The notes under the pieces: model-generated
What the model saw: only the letters and a program-made list of their open reading frames with translations
Told to the model about the DNA's origin: nothing
Database searches by the model: none
Assembly: GCA_031213475.1 (NCBI GenBank)
Contig: JARUPZ010000008.1
Coordinates: 12,971,393 to 13,035,392, forward strand
DNA from: Nereocystis luetkeana
Taxonomy: Eukaryota > Sar > Phaeophyceae > Laminariales > Laminariaceae
Reading direction: 5' to 3'
DNA: 64,000 nt
Shown here: piece by piece, positions 43,501 through 55,665 of the stretch
How positions within the stretch are numbered: the stretch's first letter is position 1
Layout: each line of letters starts with the position of its first letter
Translations under genes and position numbers: made by a program

Positions 43501-45765
43501 CTACGTCGCTCCAAACGCCCCCGCGTCCGCCAGTCCATGATATTCCTGGTCCATCGCCTTCCTCCAGATAGTCGAATACTCATCTACACACGCTTCAGCA
43601 TACGAGTTCGGCGTCGAAGGCTCGCTTGCCGGGCGCGTGGGAAGGGGAGGATTCTCGCGCGGTGGGGCTTGGTGGAAACGTACATGGCCTATACCTTCCC
43701 GTGCTGCCATCAGCGATAGCAGCCTATGCCCCATAGCCTCGCGGTTCCGCGCGGTATCCCCTCTTGTCCGCCCCCTCAGGACGTCCCCTTCCTCCGGGTG
43801 TCGTCCAGCTTCCCCCACTGTCCGACCACCCTGCACACCGCCACCACCTTCCTGGTGCCGTGCAGTCTCCCCCCTGGTCCGCCCCCTCAGTACGTCGCCA
43901 TCCTCCGGGTCCGGGATATAAGAACCCAGTTCCCGGGCAGCACGCTGCGAAAGCTGTGGCTGCGATGACTGCTGCGGCGGCGACGGCGATGATCTCGGCG
44001 GCGACGGCGGCAGCGGCGGCGGCGGCGGTGGCGACGGCGGTGGCGGTGACGGTGGCAGTGGCGGCGGTAGCGGCGGTGATGACGGCGGTAGCGGCGGCAG
44101 CAGTGGGGATAGGGACGGTAATCCGTGCCATACGTCAGGGCCTCTCAGAGGCTCCCGCGTACCCGGGGGCGGTGGTGACGGCGATAGCGGCGGCGGGGAG
44201 CTCTCCTCCTCCGAAAGCAGTAACCCCACGAACGGCTTCCTCGGGTGCTCCCAAGTGACATCGCGGGAGAACGACCACCGGCCAGATACCAGCAGAATCT
44301 TGCTGCAGTCAGCTGCGTGGTGGTGGCCGCCGTTGAGGTAGGAACAAGCCTCCGCCTTCGGCTCGGTCTTCAAGCTCCTCCTGACGTGGTGGAAACCTGG
44401 CTTCAAAAATGGGAGCAGCCGCGCAAACGGTGCTCTCCCGTAAAATTTGCGGTACGACGAGTGCATTTCCGGCTTGTCCCTCACCCTTGCCGTCATGTTG
44501 ATGACGTCGCTCGCGTACACGCAGGACTCAGCCCAAAGGGGCTGCGTCGCCGGCATCCTTGCATCGCCGAACAGGCGGGGGGGCTCCAGGCGGGACGCCA
44601 TTGCAAGCTCCAGCGTCATCGCAATTCGCCGCTCGACCACGCCGTCAGGCTTCGGAGAATCGACGGGCGTGTGCTCGCGGCGGATACCGTGATGGTTGAG
44701 AAGCTCCACGAACTCCGCCTTGGTGAACTCGGTGCCGTTGTTCGAGCGAAGGCACTCCACGATGGACGGAACACCCTTGGCGTTGATGTCGGCCAGAAAA
44801 CCAGCGGAGACCTTCGGGACGTCGGACTTCCGCTTCAAGAAATAGGGCCCTCCCAGTCGCGAGTAGTCGTCGACGATCATCATCATGTACTGCGCACCGC
44901 CAGCAGACGTCGACTGCTGTCCCGACAGATCCACGAACAGACGTTCCGGAGGCCTGGTGGAGCGGCACTTGGTCGTCCACGGCACCGCCATCCTCCTCCC
45001 CTTCGCTTCAGAACATCCAGCACACGAAACCAACTCCCCAAAAACCTTAATGCCCATCTGGCGTGCCGTCTCACGGAGAGTGTCAGCATGGGAGTGGGCA
45101 AGGGGAACGTGAAGGTCGTTAATATCAATCCTCCGCATTTTTCCGGGGGCCAAAACAGCGGCAGCAATCGGGGTCTCTACTGTCCGCGTGGCGTCTACGT
45201 ACGAACCTGCGTCCTTACGCATAAAGTACAATTGCCCATCCAACAAGTAAGCTCCCTGGGAATCTAAAGCCACCGGGCATTTCAGCATTACTGCGTGAAG
45301 TGAAAACAGGTTGAACCGAACACCGGGCACGTAGGCTACGTCCAAAAGCCTAACTCGAACATCACACTGCGGGCTGTGCATTACCATCGGAATCTATCCG
45401 AAGTACTCGACCTTCAGTGACCTCATGTCACCGACGACCAAACTATTCTTACCGGGGGGAGGGGGGTAACAGCCTACCATACCAAAGGGGTTACCAGTTG
45501 CGTGAAAGGTTGCTCCCGAATCCGCTACCCACTCTTCCCTCCCACTAGCCCAAAACAAACCGTCGCTAAAAGTACTCTTGGCTTGGGGCGCAAACTGCGC
45601 GGTGAGGAGGTGCGGGTCGAACGTAGGCGTAGGGTTGCCGTTGTTTGCTGGGCCAGGGCAAGGGAAAGTGCTCGAAGAGGGTTGTTGTGACGGGAAAGCT
45701 CCGGCCGAGGTATACCCACCACTACCGTAGGGCGTCTCCTGCTGCCAGCCACCTCCGTAGTACAT
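43501..45765 (-). pseudogene. protease/integrase region of copia C with Pro-rich linker
   Basis: Protease-side text includes WVADSGATFHATG (Asp-Ser-Gly active site). Then a GAG-pre-integrase-like stretch (LPLAHSHADTLRE-like, CAGCSEAKGRR), the integrase core (PPERLFVDLSG, MIVDDYSRLG, NNGTEFTKAEF) and a long PPPLPPSPPP linker before the polymerase. Fossil. Confidence 0.8.
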
Positions 45766-45768
45766 CTG

Positions 45769-46302
45769 TTAAGGGGGAGGGGCAGCCGTACTCGGGACCG
45801 CGACGTTCATCTGCGGGGCGGCTACTGGGCAAGCTGCGACGTAGTGGCCGTGTTTGCCACACCGAAAGCAGACCCCCTTGCTCCTCGGTTGCGTGTTGCT
45901 CGGCGGGAGACCCCAGCCTGCCGGATTCATTACGGGCGGCGGGGGCATAGAGGGCATTGTCCCTGGTGGTGGCTCGGTAGGTACCCAACCCATGGGCGGA
46001 ACCGCCCCACCCGTACCCAAGGGGTCGGGACCGGAGTCATCCCAACGGTACCTGCAGGCCGCGGCATCACAACGCCATTTGGGGCCGGTAATTCCCCCCC
46101 GGCGAAGCTCCTCCCCGGTTGCCATCATGCTGACGGGGACGATGCTGCTGCTGCTGGTACTGCTGTTGCTGGGGTTGTTGCTGCTGCTGCTGCTGTTGAT
46201 GATACTGCTGCTGCTGCTGGGGTCGCTGCTGCTGCGGCTGCTGCTGCGGTTGCTGCTGATACTGCTGCTGCTGCTGCTGCGGATACTGCTGCTGCTGCCG
46301 CG

Positions 46303-46340
<38 letters not shown>

Positions 46341-47504
46341 GGATACTGTTGCTGTTGCTGCTGCTGCTGCGGCTGCTGCTGTTGCTGCTGCTGCTGCGGA
46401 TACTGTTGCTGCTGCTGCTGCTGCGGCTGCTGCCCACCCTTGTACCTCCCTCCTCTCCTGCCCCTCCTTTCCCTTCCTGGAGCCGCACCTCCACCACTGG
46501 CAGGCTGCGCACCTCCGGCGTACAAATCATGCTGATTTCCCACTCCCTGCACACCCAACGCCTTGGAAACCATCTTATTATCTGCCCTATCGTTTGCGTA
46601 CGCATCGCGAATGATCTCATCGATTTCGGAACGGCGGATGGACGAGCGGGAAAGAACGGACTTACTTTGTATCATATATAGAGGCGGGAGGTTCGTCACG
46701 ATATGTCGGTTAACCTCTTCCACACTCATACCACAGCCAAGCATGGCCAGCTCATCTGCTGCCTATTCCACCCTCCCTAGGAACAGCACGGGGTTTTCGT
46801 CCTCGACCATTCTGATGGTCTCGAACTCTCTCTTCAGCCTATGGGTGGCCGCTATCGTCCTTGGCATGTTATCGTCCTCTCATTCCTTCCATGCACCACT
46901 TGGCGATATTGCCTTCTGCATTCTGAACTCAGCCATTGCGTATCCAGTCATTGCTTCCATCATTAATCCATAAACTAATCGCGCATCCCTAATCTCTTGA
47001 GGAGAGTGCCTCGATGCTAGCTCCTCCTCCGACACCCTCACGTCACCAACCATAACAGGGGTTGACGTGCTTAACACATGAAGGCACCCTAGGGATGACA
47101 GGTACGCTTCGAACTTACTACGCCACATACTAAAGTGGGCTTCTATGTTATCGAATTTTGGGGGTCTCGACTGGGATAATCTAGGGCGGTACAAAGGAGT
47201 GTTTGGTGACATGCCTGGACGGGCTCCCAGCCCAGGTGTCGTCACCGTCGGTGCTGCTGGTTCCCTCGCAGCTGCTTCTCCTCTCGCCCCCCCGCCGGCC
47301 CCCCCCTCCATTCCTTCTCGCGGCGCGTTCCTCTCGGCGCCCAGCTTCTGCTCTTCTATCATCTTCTCCAGGACCTCGATTTTCTCTTAGCATCCTCAGC
47401 ATCTTCTCAATGGCCACGCTTGCTTCCTGACACCACATGCCGTCTGAACCAGACATGTCGGAAGGTTCCCACCTCTCTAGGTTGGCCTCGGCTACGCTTG
47501 CCAA
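45769..47504 (-). pseudogene. gag region of copia C, poly-Gln rich
   Basis: Contains a zinc knuckle CFRCGKHGHYVAAC (CX2CX4HX4C) near 45850-45890 and, between about 46130 and 46440, a long CAG/CAA tract that reads as Gln in one frame. Upstream is a gag core (SQSRPPKFDNIEAHFSMWRS, LTGYAMAEF-like). Fossil. Confidence 0.8.
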
Positions 47505-47528
47505 TAGAAGATCACCGGTTCACTAGTG

Positions 47529-47784
47529 TGTTGATCGATCTCTAGAGGTATAGACGCAGCTGGCACGGGAACGTGTGGTTGACTCCAGACAATAACACGG
47601 AACTTCTCTTATATATATTTTACATCCGTGCTGTCGAGTGACAGCAGGTGGCGGCGCATCCACGTGATTATCCATCACATTGCAGGCACAATTAATCTCC
47701 CGCTCTTATAATCCAACATCAAAATATGGAACTCCCTGATACTAAATGGAACATCTACGTCGTGTTTATTGAGCACAGTCAATA
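47529..47784 (-). repeat. 5' LTR of copia element C
   Basis: TGTTGATCGATCTC ... GAGCACAGTCAATA on the plus strand, followed by ATACA. Confidence 0.85.
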
Positions 47785-47998
47785 ATACAGCATAAAAATT
47801 ATATTTTTATTTGCCTTCTGACAATGTGCAGGGCGATATTCATTCAAAATGAAAAAGCTGACATAATTCATCGAATACCACTAACTTCATCCAACCAATT
47901 CTCCTTCCCTGCGTGCACTCACTTGAATAGGCACCCCCGCTATTTACTGGGATATTTTACCTACTATGTATCTATACGCCATGCTTCCTACTCCGCAT

Positions 47999-49500
47999 CT
48001 ACATTCCACCCCCACGCCATGGGAAGTAGTCCTCCCTCCTCCTCCCTTCTGCCCCTTGCGGCCTGGCGGTCTCGCAGGGCAAGCTTATATCGGTGCACTC
48101 TGCGCGAGATCGCGACCTGGGTAGCCACCGATATGACCTGGAAAAGGTGCTCCTTACAAACCCCTTTTCTTGCTTAAGATCCCCCGCCCGTTCCTCCAAC
48201 GGTGCTCGCCGCCAGCTGGTCGATAAAATCGCTACCTTCCTTCCCGAGGCGTCCAAAGCTTTCCACCGCGAGGGTGACAAGTGTTTGGCTGCGTTCGTCG
48301 ACGGACGCTTGTCCTGCACGAGCGTAGTGGTTGCGCTTTCGCGCCTCAGAATACAGCAGAAAATCATAAAATCATCACATGGTTGTAGATAAACTAAGGC
48401 GAAACTCAAAAAGTCCCGAGGTATCACTTTGGTTAAGTAATCCGCGTGCTGGTAAGAGGATGGTACGTGGATGATCGATATATCTTTCCTACCTACAAGT
48501 TCCCTGAAAAAGTGGTGCCGTACGTCAAAGTGCTTAGAGTTGGACTTGGTGATAGGATTCTGCGCAAGCGGTACCGCACCCTGGTTATCCTCGAACGTCG
48601 GTATGCAGGTCACGCCGACAACAGGCAACATGAAACGCCACACCTGCCTAAAAAACAAGACTTTCTTAACGACGTCTGCAAGCGCCACGTACTTTGTCTG
48701 CGTCGTAGAGAGTGTGACGCAATTCTGTGTCCTAGATTATCAAGACACACAAGCACCCCCACATACCACTATCCCCCCCGAAACTGATCTCCTGTCGGCC
48801 GCTGCACTTGCGTAGTCGGCGTCAGCAAACAGCTGCTAGCTCAGGCTCCCTACCGTACCTTTCTGAAAGGGAATCTCAAAGGAACTAGTCCGTCTTACAT
48901 ACTCTAAAATACCAAGTGCTAACCTCCAGTGAACTAAGCCGTACCCGTCCGTCAACTGGTCAGCAAATGTTTGCTGGGAAAGCTTCAAAACTCCCTTATT
49001 CCAATCCTTCTCACAAAAACAACACAAATACCACCGCAACTCTCCCGGGTTTTTGACCGGACCCATCTGATCCAATTCCATTCCCCACTGGTCACACCTG
49101 GCTTTCTCCCCTACCGAAAAAATGCGTCATCCACGTGTACCACTATGGTCATCACAACCCTCCCCTCCTCCATAAACCAAAACACGCACGCATCAGCCAG
49201 GCACTGAATAAAACCCAACGACAGCAAACTCCTAGTAATATGCCCATACCATTGTCTTAATGCCTGCTTCAAGTCGTACAAGCTCTTGTTCAGCCTTACT
49301 ATATTTCCCCACTACCCACCTCAATCTTGAGGCAAAACGATGTACATATTTTACTCGAGATCAGATTGCACGAACGCCTCTTCCATATCAAAATAGCACA
49401 AGTCAAAATCCTGTTCACAAGTCATCGATGTCAACAAACCAACACTGGAAGCAGCAACAGCAGAGGCAAACAATTATTCGAACTCAAAATTAGCTCTCTG
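47999..49500 (-). pseudogene. reverse transcriptase/RNase H remnants of copia D
   Basis: Blocks of copia pol, for example FRQVWRFMLPVVGVTC, DNQGAVPLAQNPITKSNSKH and LGILEYVRRTSSFEI, spread over more than one frame. Fossil. Confidence 0.75.
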
Positions 49501-49730
49501 TTCATCACCCCGCGCTACAAGCCTCTCCTTAATTTTCGTAGGGCAATCGTACACATCGGTTTTCCAATCAAAAACCCACATTTCATTCATGTAGTTATCC
49601 ACTGATTGATACCCCGGCACAAACGTCCCCGCATCCAGCAACCCGTAAAAACTCCCGCCACATAGAATCCTCCCAAAGATGAGCGTGCTCCAACCGTATG
49701 GCTTCCCTGTGGCTTCGTGTTACCTTGAGG

Positions 49731-52263
49731 TCAGCGGCGTAGCAGGGCGGCTATTCCGGAGGCTTGTAGGGCGGCCGCTGATAGCCCAGGGCGGCGTCGA
49801 TGTCCTCCCGAGTGGGAAGCAATGTCGACAATGCACATGGTATCCTCCTGGGCCCCCCAGCAGACGATGTTCGCTCTCGGTCTCCAAAAGTGCGTGACGG
49901 CTGCTTGTGACCCCCAACACTCGCCGACTCCTTCACGGCGCCCGGTGTGGACCGCTCCACGAGAAGTCAACATCGACAACAGCTCCGTCTTGCCCATCAT
50001 AGATAGGAGTCCGATGCTATGGTTAAATCCCTGGTCGCTTTTCGGAGGCGCCTCCGGCGTGGCTGAGAGCTGGACAGCCGGCGTGTCGGAGAACTGGACA
50101 GTCTTCGAACGGGAACGGGTACGCCCTGATATCCGTTGCGGCACCGTGTGCGGCCGTGGAAATGTGTCGATGAGGGGCGATAGTGAGTTCTCGGGTGGTG
50201 GTGCCGGCGGCGACGGGGGCTGAAACGGCGGTGGCGCTGGCTCAATCGTCAGTGGCGACGGCGGCGACTGGATCGGCAGTGGCGGCGGCGGTGACTGAAG
50301 CGTCGGTGGTGACTGCACGTAGCTGGTCCTTAAGTCCTGCGTTGCCGGCGCGGTGGCGTCCATTAACCCCCCCGCGCCCGCTGGTGCCCGCAATGGGAGC
50401 ACGGGGGCACGGCGGACCGTCGAAACCACGTCACTGGTGCCGCATACGCCCCTCGTCGACGCCCTAATCACCTTGATGGCGGACGTGGGGTGGTTATAGC
50501 CGTTATTCAGATAGTAGCACGGCAATGATTGGACGTCGGATTTCCTGCTGCGGTCCACCCGCATCATGCCTTCCTGGAAGAACGGTACCATCTGCGGTTC
50601 CGGAAGCTGCGAGAAGAACACCTCGCGCGGTGATCGCCAACCGATGTTGGCCTTGGTCGCGGAGCGGTTAAAGCAGTCGGCAGCCCAAAGGACAGCCTGC
50701 AGCCACAGGTGGTTACCACTGGCACCGAGATTAGAGATTCGGCCAAGGTCGACGCTCGGGAAGAGTCCCCGAATCTTGTGACGAGCCGCATGGCCCCCCT
50801 TCATAGCGCGCCAATCGCACTCTCGACAACCTCGTTCCGTTTTGGCTTACCCAGGGCTGTGTCGTCCTTGCGGATCCCAGCGGAGTCGCAGAATTCGATG
50901 TAGCTGCGACCGGTGGACTCCAGAGGAGTTGTCCGCGCGGAAGCAGAGCGGCGTCCCCACGTGGTATACATGTCGGCGATGAACTTCTTCACATGCGCGC
51001 TGGTCTCCGAATTCGTCTTCACCCCGTACGGCCGCATCCACCTTGAGGCGCTGTCGACGAACATAATCAGGTAAACAGACCCGCCCATAGACGCCTCGTA
51101 GGGGCCGGCCAGGTCGATATGCACGGTCTCCATGGGCCTCCCCGCACGCGAAGTCGTCTTCCGGGGCACCCCAGCGCACACCCTTGGCCTCCAAACATCC
51201 ACTACATGGCTGCGGTACTCCCGTCAAGGTGATACCATGCTGCCGAGCCGTTTCCCTCAACAACGCTCGTTCAGGTGATGGAAGGGGAAGGGAAAGTGGG
51301 TAATATCAATATTCTCGGCAGGTTTCCCAGCGGTAAACGGACGCCTATTCGGAGCGAGCACAGCTGCAGCAGCCATGCTTACGTTCCCAACGTAAAAACC
51401 ATTCCGATCTGACTCTGTTAGGGCTTGCGCTGCCGTAACGTTGAGGGGATTAGGGTAAATTTCCGTGTACACAGTGTCATCGCAAACATGCAAAAGTCTA
51501 ACGTACGAACACACGCTCATGTTTGGCTCTTGCGTGCCGGGGGCAGCGACAAGAGGCCTAATCCTTACCGCTCCGTGCTCTTTCCCTAGGGACGACACAG
51601 TGGGAGGCTCCGTCGGGGAGCTGCGCCGATGGTACTACACTTACTTCACCTGACGTCATGGGCGGGAAACCAATGTCCGCAGGCACTACGCCTCGAATCA
51701 GGTACACCATGCTCAGGAAGGATGGGGGGGGCAACACCAGACAAAGCAGAAATAGCTCTATGTCCTGTAGGGGGGGTCGGATCCGTGCGAGTCTCATACA
51801 AACTTGCCCCAGTCGCGTCACAAGCGAAAGTCGGACGGTTATCAATCAAGTGTGCGCCATCCTTGTGAAGGGTGATGGATTGTCTCGCTTGCGCATCATG
51901 GAGGGAACACCGGTTGAATCTGATCCCCTCCATTACGTACACGTCATTTAGCTTTACATTGAAATCAGGTTTGGAGTGCATCTTCACATTGAGACTAACT
52001 ACGCCAAGCACTCGCATCGCCTTACCATGACCAATCAAAACCTTCTCTTTTCCACGAGGGATCTTTACCCAGTCATACATGTTACGAGACCTGCTGGAAT
52101 GATAGTTAGTGGCCCCGTTATCCGAAACCAAAAACTCACTACATGCTGGGTCTACCCCACACCCCCCGACTGTCTCACTGAGAGACTGACTAGCAAGCCC
52201 CAACCCAGCTCCTACCCTATCTAAACTAGAATCAAACTCGCCTTGTAGCACTGAATGTGCCAT
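49731..52263 (-). pseudogene. protease/integrase remnants and Pro-rich linker of copia D
   Basis: Shows MLRETARQHGITLTGVPQPC, CSGCLEAKGVRW, METVHIDLAGPYEASMGGSV, IMFVDSASRWMRPYGVK, SDNGATNYHSS and a PPPLPIQSPPSP linker near 50050-50330. Fossil. Confidence 0.75.
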
Positions 52264-53135
52264 GAGTAGATGCAGAGCACTCTGGGGGGATGAAGATGCT
52301 CGGGGAGAAGGCGACGAGGAACAGGACAGGGCAAGGCCGGGGAGGTATGATATTGGTGGGACGGCGGCGGCGGTGGTTGATGTTGTTCGTAGATATAGGG
52401 CGCGGTCTGCTGCTGGTGCGGTGCCGGCGGTGGTGGTGGCGCCTGGTACTGCTGCGAAGCTGGTAGCTGATACTGCTTCGAAGGTGATGGCTGGTACTGC
52501 TGCAGCTCTTCCTCGTAGTAGTAGTATTCACCGTAGTCGTCGTAGTAGTAGCTGCCTTCGGCGGCGGCGTCGGTAGTGTCAGTACCATAGGCGTCACCAT
52601 AGGCGTCACCATAGGCGGCGGCAGCGGCAGTGGAGGCGGCGGAAGCGGAGACGGCGGCGACGGTGGCAACGTTTGCTTGACCGTACGAGTATGGCCCCGG
52701 CGGCTGCCGGCCAGGTGTTGCAGACGAGACGTGGGGGGCCCCGCCGGGGGCGGTACGCCCGGGGACAGGTGGCGCGGGTCCGGGGGGGTGAGGGTGCCCA
52801 GGGGTATCCACTCGCCACGCACAATACTGATGCACGTGCTTCAACTCGTTGCAGTTCTGCCATCGCTAGCCAAGGTCCGCCCCATGCACTGGCGGCTGAT
52901 TACCAAACGGGCTGGGAAGGTTCGGTGGGTGTAGGGAGTAGTCACTGCCGCCGGGATGGGGGGGGGGGATGATAGCAAGCCTCTCCCTCTACCTCCGACC
53001 GGTTGCCCACGACCGCCCACATACCTTCCTCTGCCTCCCCTGCCGCCGGGCCTCTTCCTCCAGGGCCCCACGGCTGTGATGTTTCGCTCCGACCACCACC
53101 ACCGCGGCCGCTGACGTGCTGTTGTTGCTGGTGTG

Positions 53136-53174
<39 letters not shown>

Positions 53175-54291
53175 GTGGCAGCTATTGTATTTGCTCCTGC
53201 TGCTGCAGCTGCCGCTGATGTCGGTGCTGTTGGTGTTGCTGCTGCTGAGGCTGATGATGTTGCTGCTCCTGCTGTTGATGTTGCTGCTGCTATCCGCCCC
53301 TATTGTCGTTTCTCCTACTCCTGCCTCGTCCGCCGCGTCCTCTTCTCCCGCCATGTCGAACACCCCCGTTGCCCCGGCCAGACCAATCGGGAGCAACGAG
53401 GGCGTGTCCCGTCCCAGTCCTCTTCTCCCTCTCCCTCGCCATCTCGCTCTCGCCATGGCCACTGAGCACCTCGTCGTCAAGGACTTTTCATGCCAACTCT
53501 GCGTTCGTGAGTTAAAAGCTCTTTTGCACCCCAATCGTGGGTGAAAGGTTACGGTACAAATGTTGGATAGTACCTACATTAGGGAATACCACCCAATGGA
53601 AAGCAAGCCGGCTTTAAGAATACTACCTCTCGCAAAGTACTCGTAGGGGGGTCCGTTCTCTTTCATTCTCAGGCTTTACCACGCTTGAGTCGGCCTGGCC
53701 GTCTCGGCAGCAGATTGAGGAGCATAAAAAAAGTCGTGGAAGATTTTCCATCCCTCACTTGGGCTACCAGCTGCCAAAATAAGGTTCAGTATGGCCAAGT
53801 ATGTAATCTGGTTGATCAGTATCCTCCATGCTACGCGTGCCCTCCGCCCCAAACTCTCTATTGAGGGCCTCACTGTTGGACCCCGCCAATCATATTTAAT
53901 AGGACCATCCGTGCCTATTGTTTGTAGGCAACCCTTCTCCCCCAAAATGTGCTATCATCTGACCCTCAAACACCATAAACTCTCTGCTGTACCTCCTCCC
54001 CGTTCTTGAAAATACCATCAAACACTTTGGGACTACTGCTGCGGCAAATACACAACGTGCCTGGCGGGAGGCCTGCAGCCCATCCCTGCAGTTGAGCTCG
54101 AGCGTGGTCCTGCGAGAATTGCTCTGGGACTGGACGGTGCTCCTCCTAGGCTTGTTCTCCTGGGCTTGCTCTCTTTCCCTGTCTCTTCTTGCTTCTTCCT
54201 CGCGGCTGGTGGCACGATCTTCGTGCTGAACTTTGACCAGTCCTGTGGCGTAGCTAGCGAAATTCGCTTGAATCGCATTCCGAGCTTCCAC
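52221..54291 (-). pseudogene. gag-region remnants of copia D
   Basis: Pro/Tyr/Gln-rich and Gly/Asn/Ser-rich low-complexity segments with CTG/CAG runs (53110-53290). A conserved-looking gag N-terminal part lies near 54291-53676 (NAIQANFASYATGLVKVQ; RILINQITYLAILNLILAAG in another frame). Fossil. Confidence 0.6.
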
Positions 54292-54378
54292 AGGAAGGCC
54301 CGCGATGATCGACGGGTCCGTCTTGCAACCTTTACACGAGTTATCTTTGATATATCAATCGTACTAGCAGAATCAATG

Positions 54379-54612
54379 ACCTCGTTAAATCAATCACCTC
54401 GGTTACGAGGGGCAGTGGGTGAACACCCGGGAGTTTGCCATGAGGCCAGAGAGAAGATGCTGAACCTGGTGTATATTAGAAACCACCGAAGATCAATTCA
54501 ACGAAGGGAAGTATTCCTTCGTCCCATGATCCCATAAAGGTGTCCAGATGATATTCATACCAAAACCCATTCCGGAAATTTTAGATTCCGCAGCATTTTT
54601 CCAGTTAGTTAC
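54379..54612 (-). repeat. 5' LTR of copia element D (approximate limits)
   Basis: Partner of 40391-40620. Confidence 0.65.
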
Positions 54613-54689
54613 ACATTACGCAGCTCGCAAAGTTGAGTATCAACTATATATCAGTCGAGCTCACAGCTGACGTATTTCATAATCTCTGT

Positions 54690-54795
54690 GACGTAGGTTT
54701 GTCACCACATAAGTTGTATTCTTCTAGGATTGCAGAATCGTCTCGGACGCTGGTTGTGCTGGATGTCGACGGGTAGAAATAACGGTTTAAGGTAA
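54690..54795 (+). repeat. LINE 3' terminus fragment
   Basis: GTGACGTAGG...CTTCTAGGATTGCAGAATCG...GGATGTCGACGGGTAGAAATAACGG. Useful as the empty-site reference for the 35548 insertion. Confidence 0.7.
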
Positions 54796-55074
54796 AGAAC
54801 GAACATATACAAGTACATCTGTATACTTATACATGCGTACGCTCATTAAACTTTTTCGCCCTTGGGGTGTACGATATGATGGGTACTCCGTACTCGTTAG
54901 TTTTACGTACAGCATCGTGAACGCAGGAGGCAGTCCGCCTGCGTAAACTCGCCTCGTGGCGGTCCCTGGTTCCGTATTGAAACACGTTTGCGCCGAGCAG
55001 GCCGTTCTGCATGGATCGTCCACAGGCTTCAAAGCTGGCAACAAGGGGCAGGCGCCAGCTCTTAGGTTCATTCT

Positions 55075-55308
55075 TATCGGAGAGCGTTTTTTCCATAATT
55101 TCCAAAATTAGAATAAAAATCGAGATATGTATCAATATACGGAGGCGTTCTGTCTCTTTTCGTGAAATTATCCAGAACCAAAAGTATCAAGTTCGTTAAC
55201 ATTCCAATATTTAGAAGAAACAAAACAGGAAAATATGGAAGATTGAAAAATTGCGCGAAACAAATGTCGAAAAATTGGACTAAACAGCTCTCCGATAAGA
55301 ATGACCCT
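55075..55308. mobile_element. TA-flanked MITE, AGGGTCATTCTTATCGGAGAGC family, reference copy
   Basis: 234 bp between TA at 55073-55074 and 55309-55310. Inverted ends (left GGTTCATTCTTATCGGAGAG, right CTCTCCGATAAGAATGACCCT) of about 22 bp. No coding capacity. Relatives at 8234, 61172 and 63820. Confidence 0.85.
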
Positions 55309-55510
55309 TACACTACTGGCGCGCCCGCTGTGGCGAATACAACGAAGCCTGTGACTACTACTCTCTGCAGATCTAAGTTAAGCCCGTTTCGCCTACACCC
55401 TAAAAAAAACAAAACAATTCTGATTTGGAGGCCGCACGCTGAATCTTCAGGGGGAAAAACACTATTTGTGACTTCTTATTGCCAGACACACCTGACGTGT
55501 GATTTTTACT

Positions 55511-55665
55511 TGCATTATGTTGTTGTTCTCACATTAACTCTCTGACGAAGGAGTCCGTGGTCACACAAAGGTGCTGGAGCCCTGGGAAGATCCGAAAAAC
55601 AAAACAATCGAAAATTCGGCTGCCTCAAAATACACGAGACGAAGAAAACGCACACGAGCTAAAAC
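55511..55665 (-). repeat. LINE 3' terminus, (AAC)n tail
   Basis: Reverse copy of 20185-20338: GTTGTTGTTCTCACATTAAC, TCTCTGACGAAGGAGTCCGT, then TTCGGCTGCCTCAAAATACA. Confidence 0.65.

Larger units (their letters stand above)
41017..47784 (-). mobile_element. Ty1/copia LTR element C (minus), inserted in element D
   Basis: 6.8 kb with LTRs at both ends and a 5-bp duplication, ATACA (41012-41016 and 47785-47789). All copia parts are present in order: gag with a CCHC zinc knuckle, protease region, integrase, Pro-rich linker, reverse transcriptase and RNase H. It looks almost whole in layout, though with several breaks in the coding part. LTR divergence of roughly 10% by eye makes it older than copy B but younger than the element it entered. 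Confidence 0.9.
40391..54612 (-). mobile_element. Ty1/copia LTR element D (minus), split by element C
   Basis: Similar LTR-like blocks of about 230 bp stand at 40391-40620 and 54379-54612 (CCTCGGTTACGAGGGGCAGT in both). Between them on the minus strand are gag-, protease-, integrase- and reverse transcriptase/RNase H-like regions in copia order. The younger element at 41017-47784 interrupts it near its 3' end. LTRs are clearly diverged by eye, so it is old. It is heavily broken. Its RNase H (DVRHHFFRELVGRKDISIIH) is close to that of copia copy B. No target duplication could be seen. Confidence 0.75.

Noticed and set aside
43764-44258. long Ala-rich frames opposite the copia Pro-rich linker
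   Set aside because: Antisense shadow of a low-complexity coding stretch.
45844-46681. long Ala- and Leu-rich plus-strand frames
   Set aside because: They are the other readings of the CAG/CTG tract in the gag region of element C.
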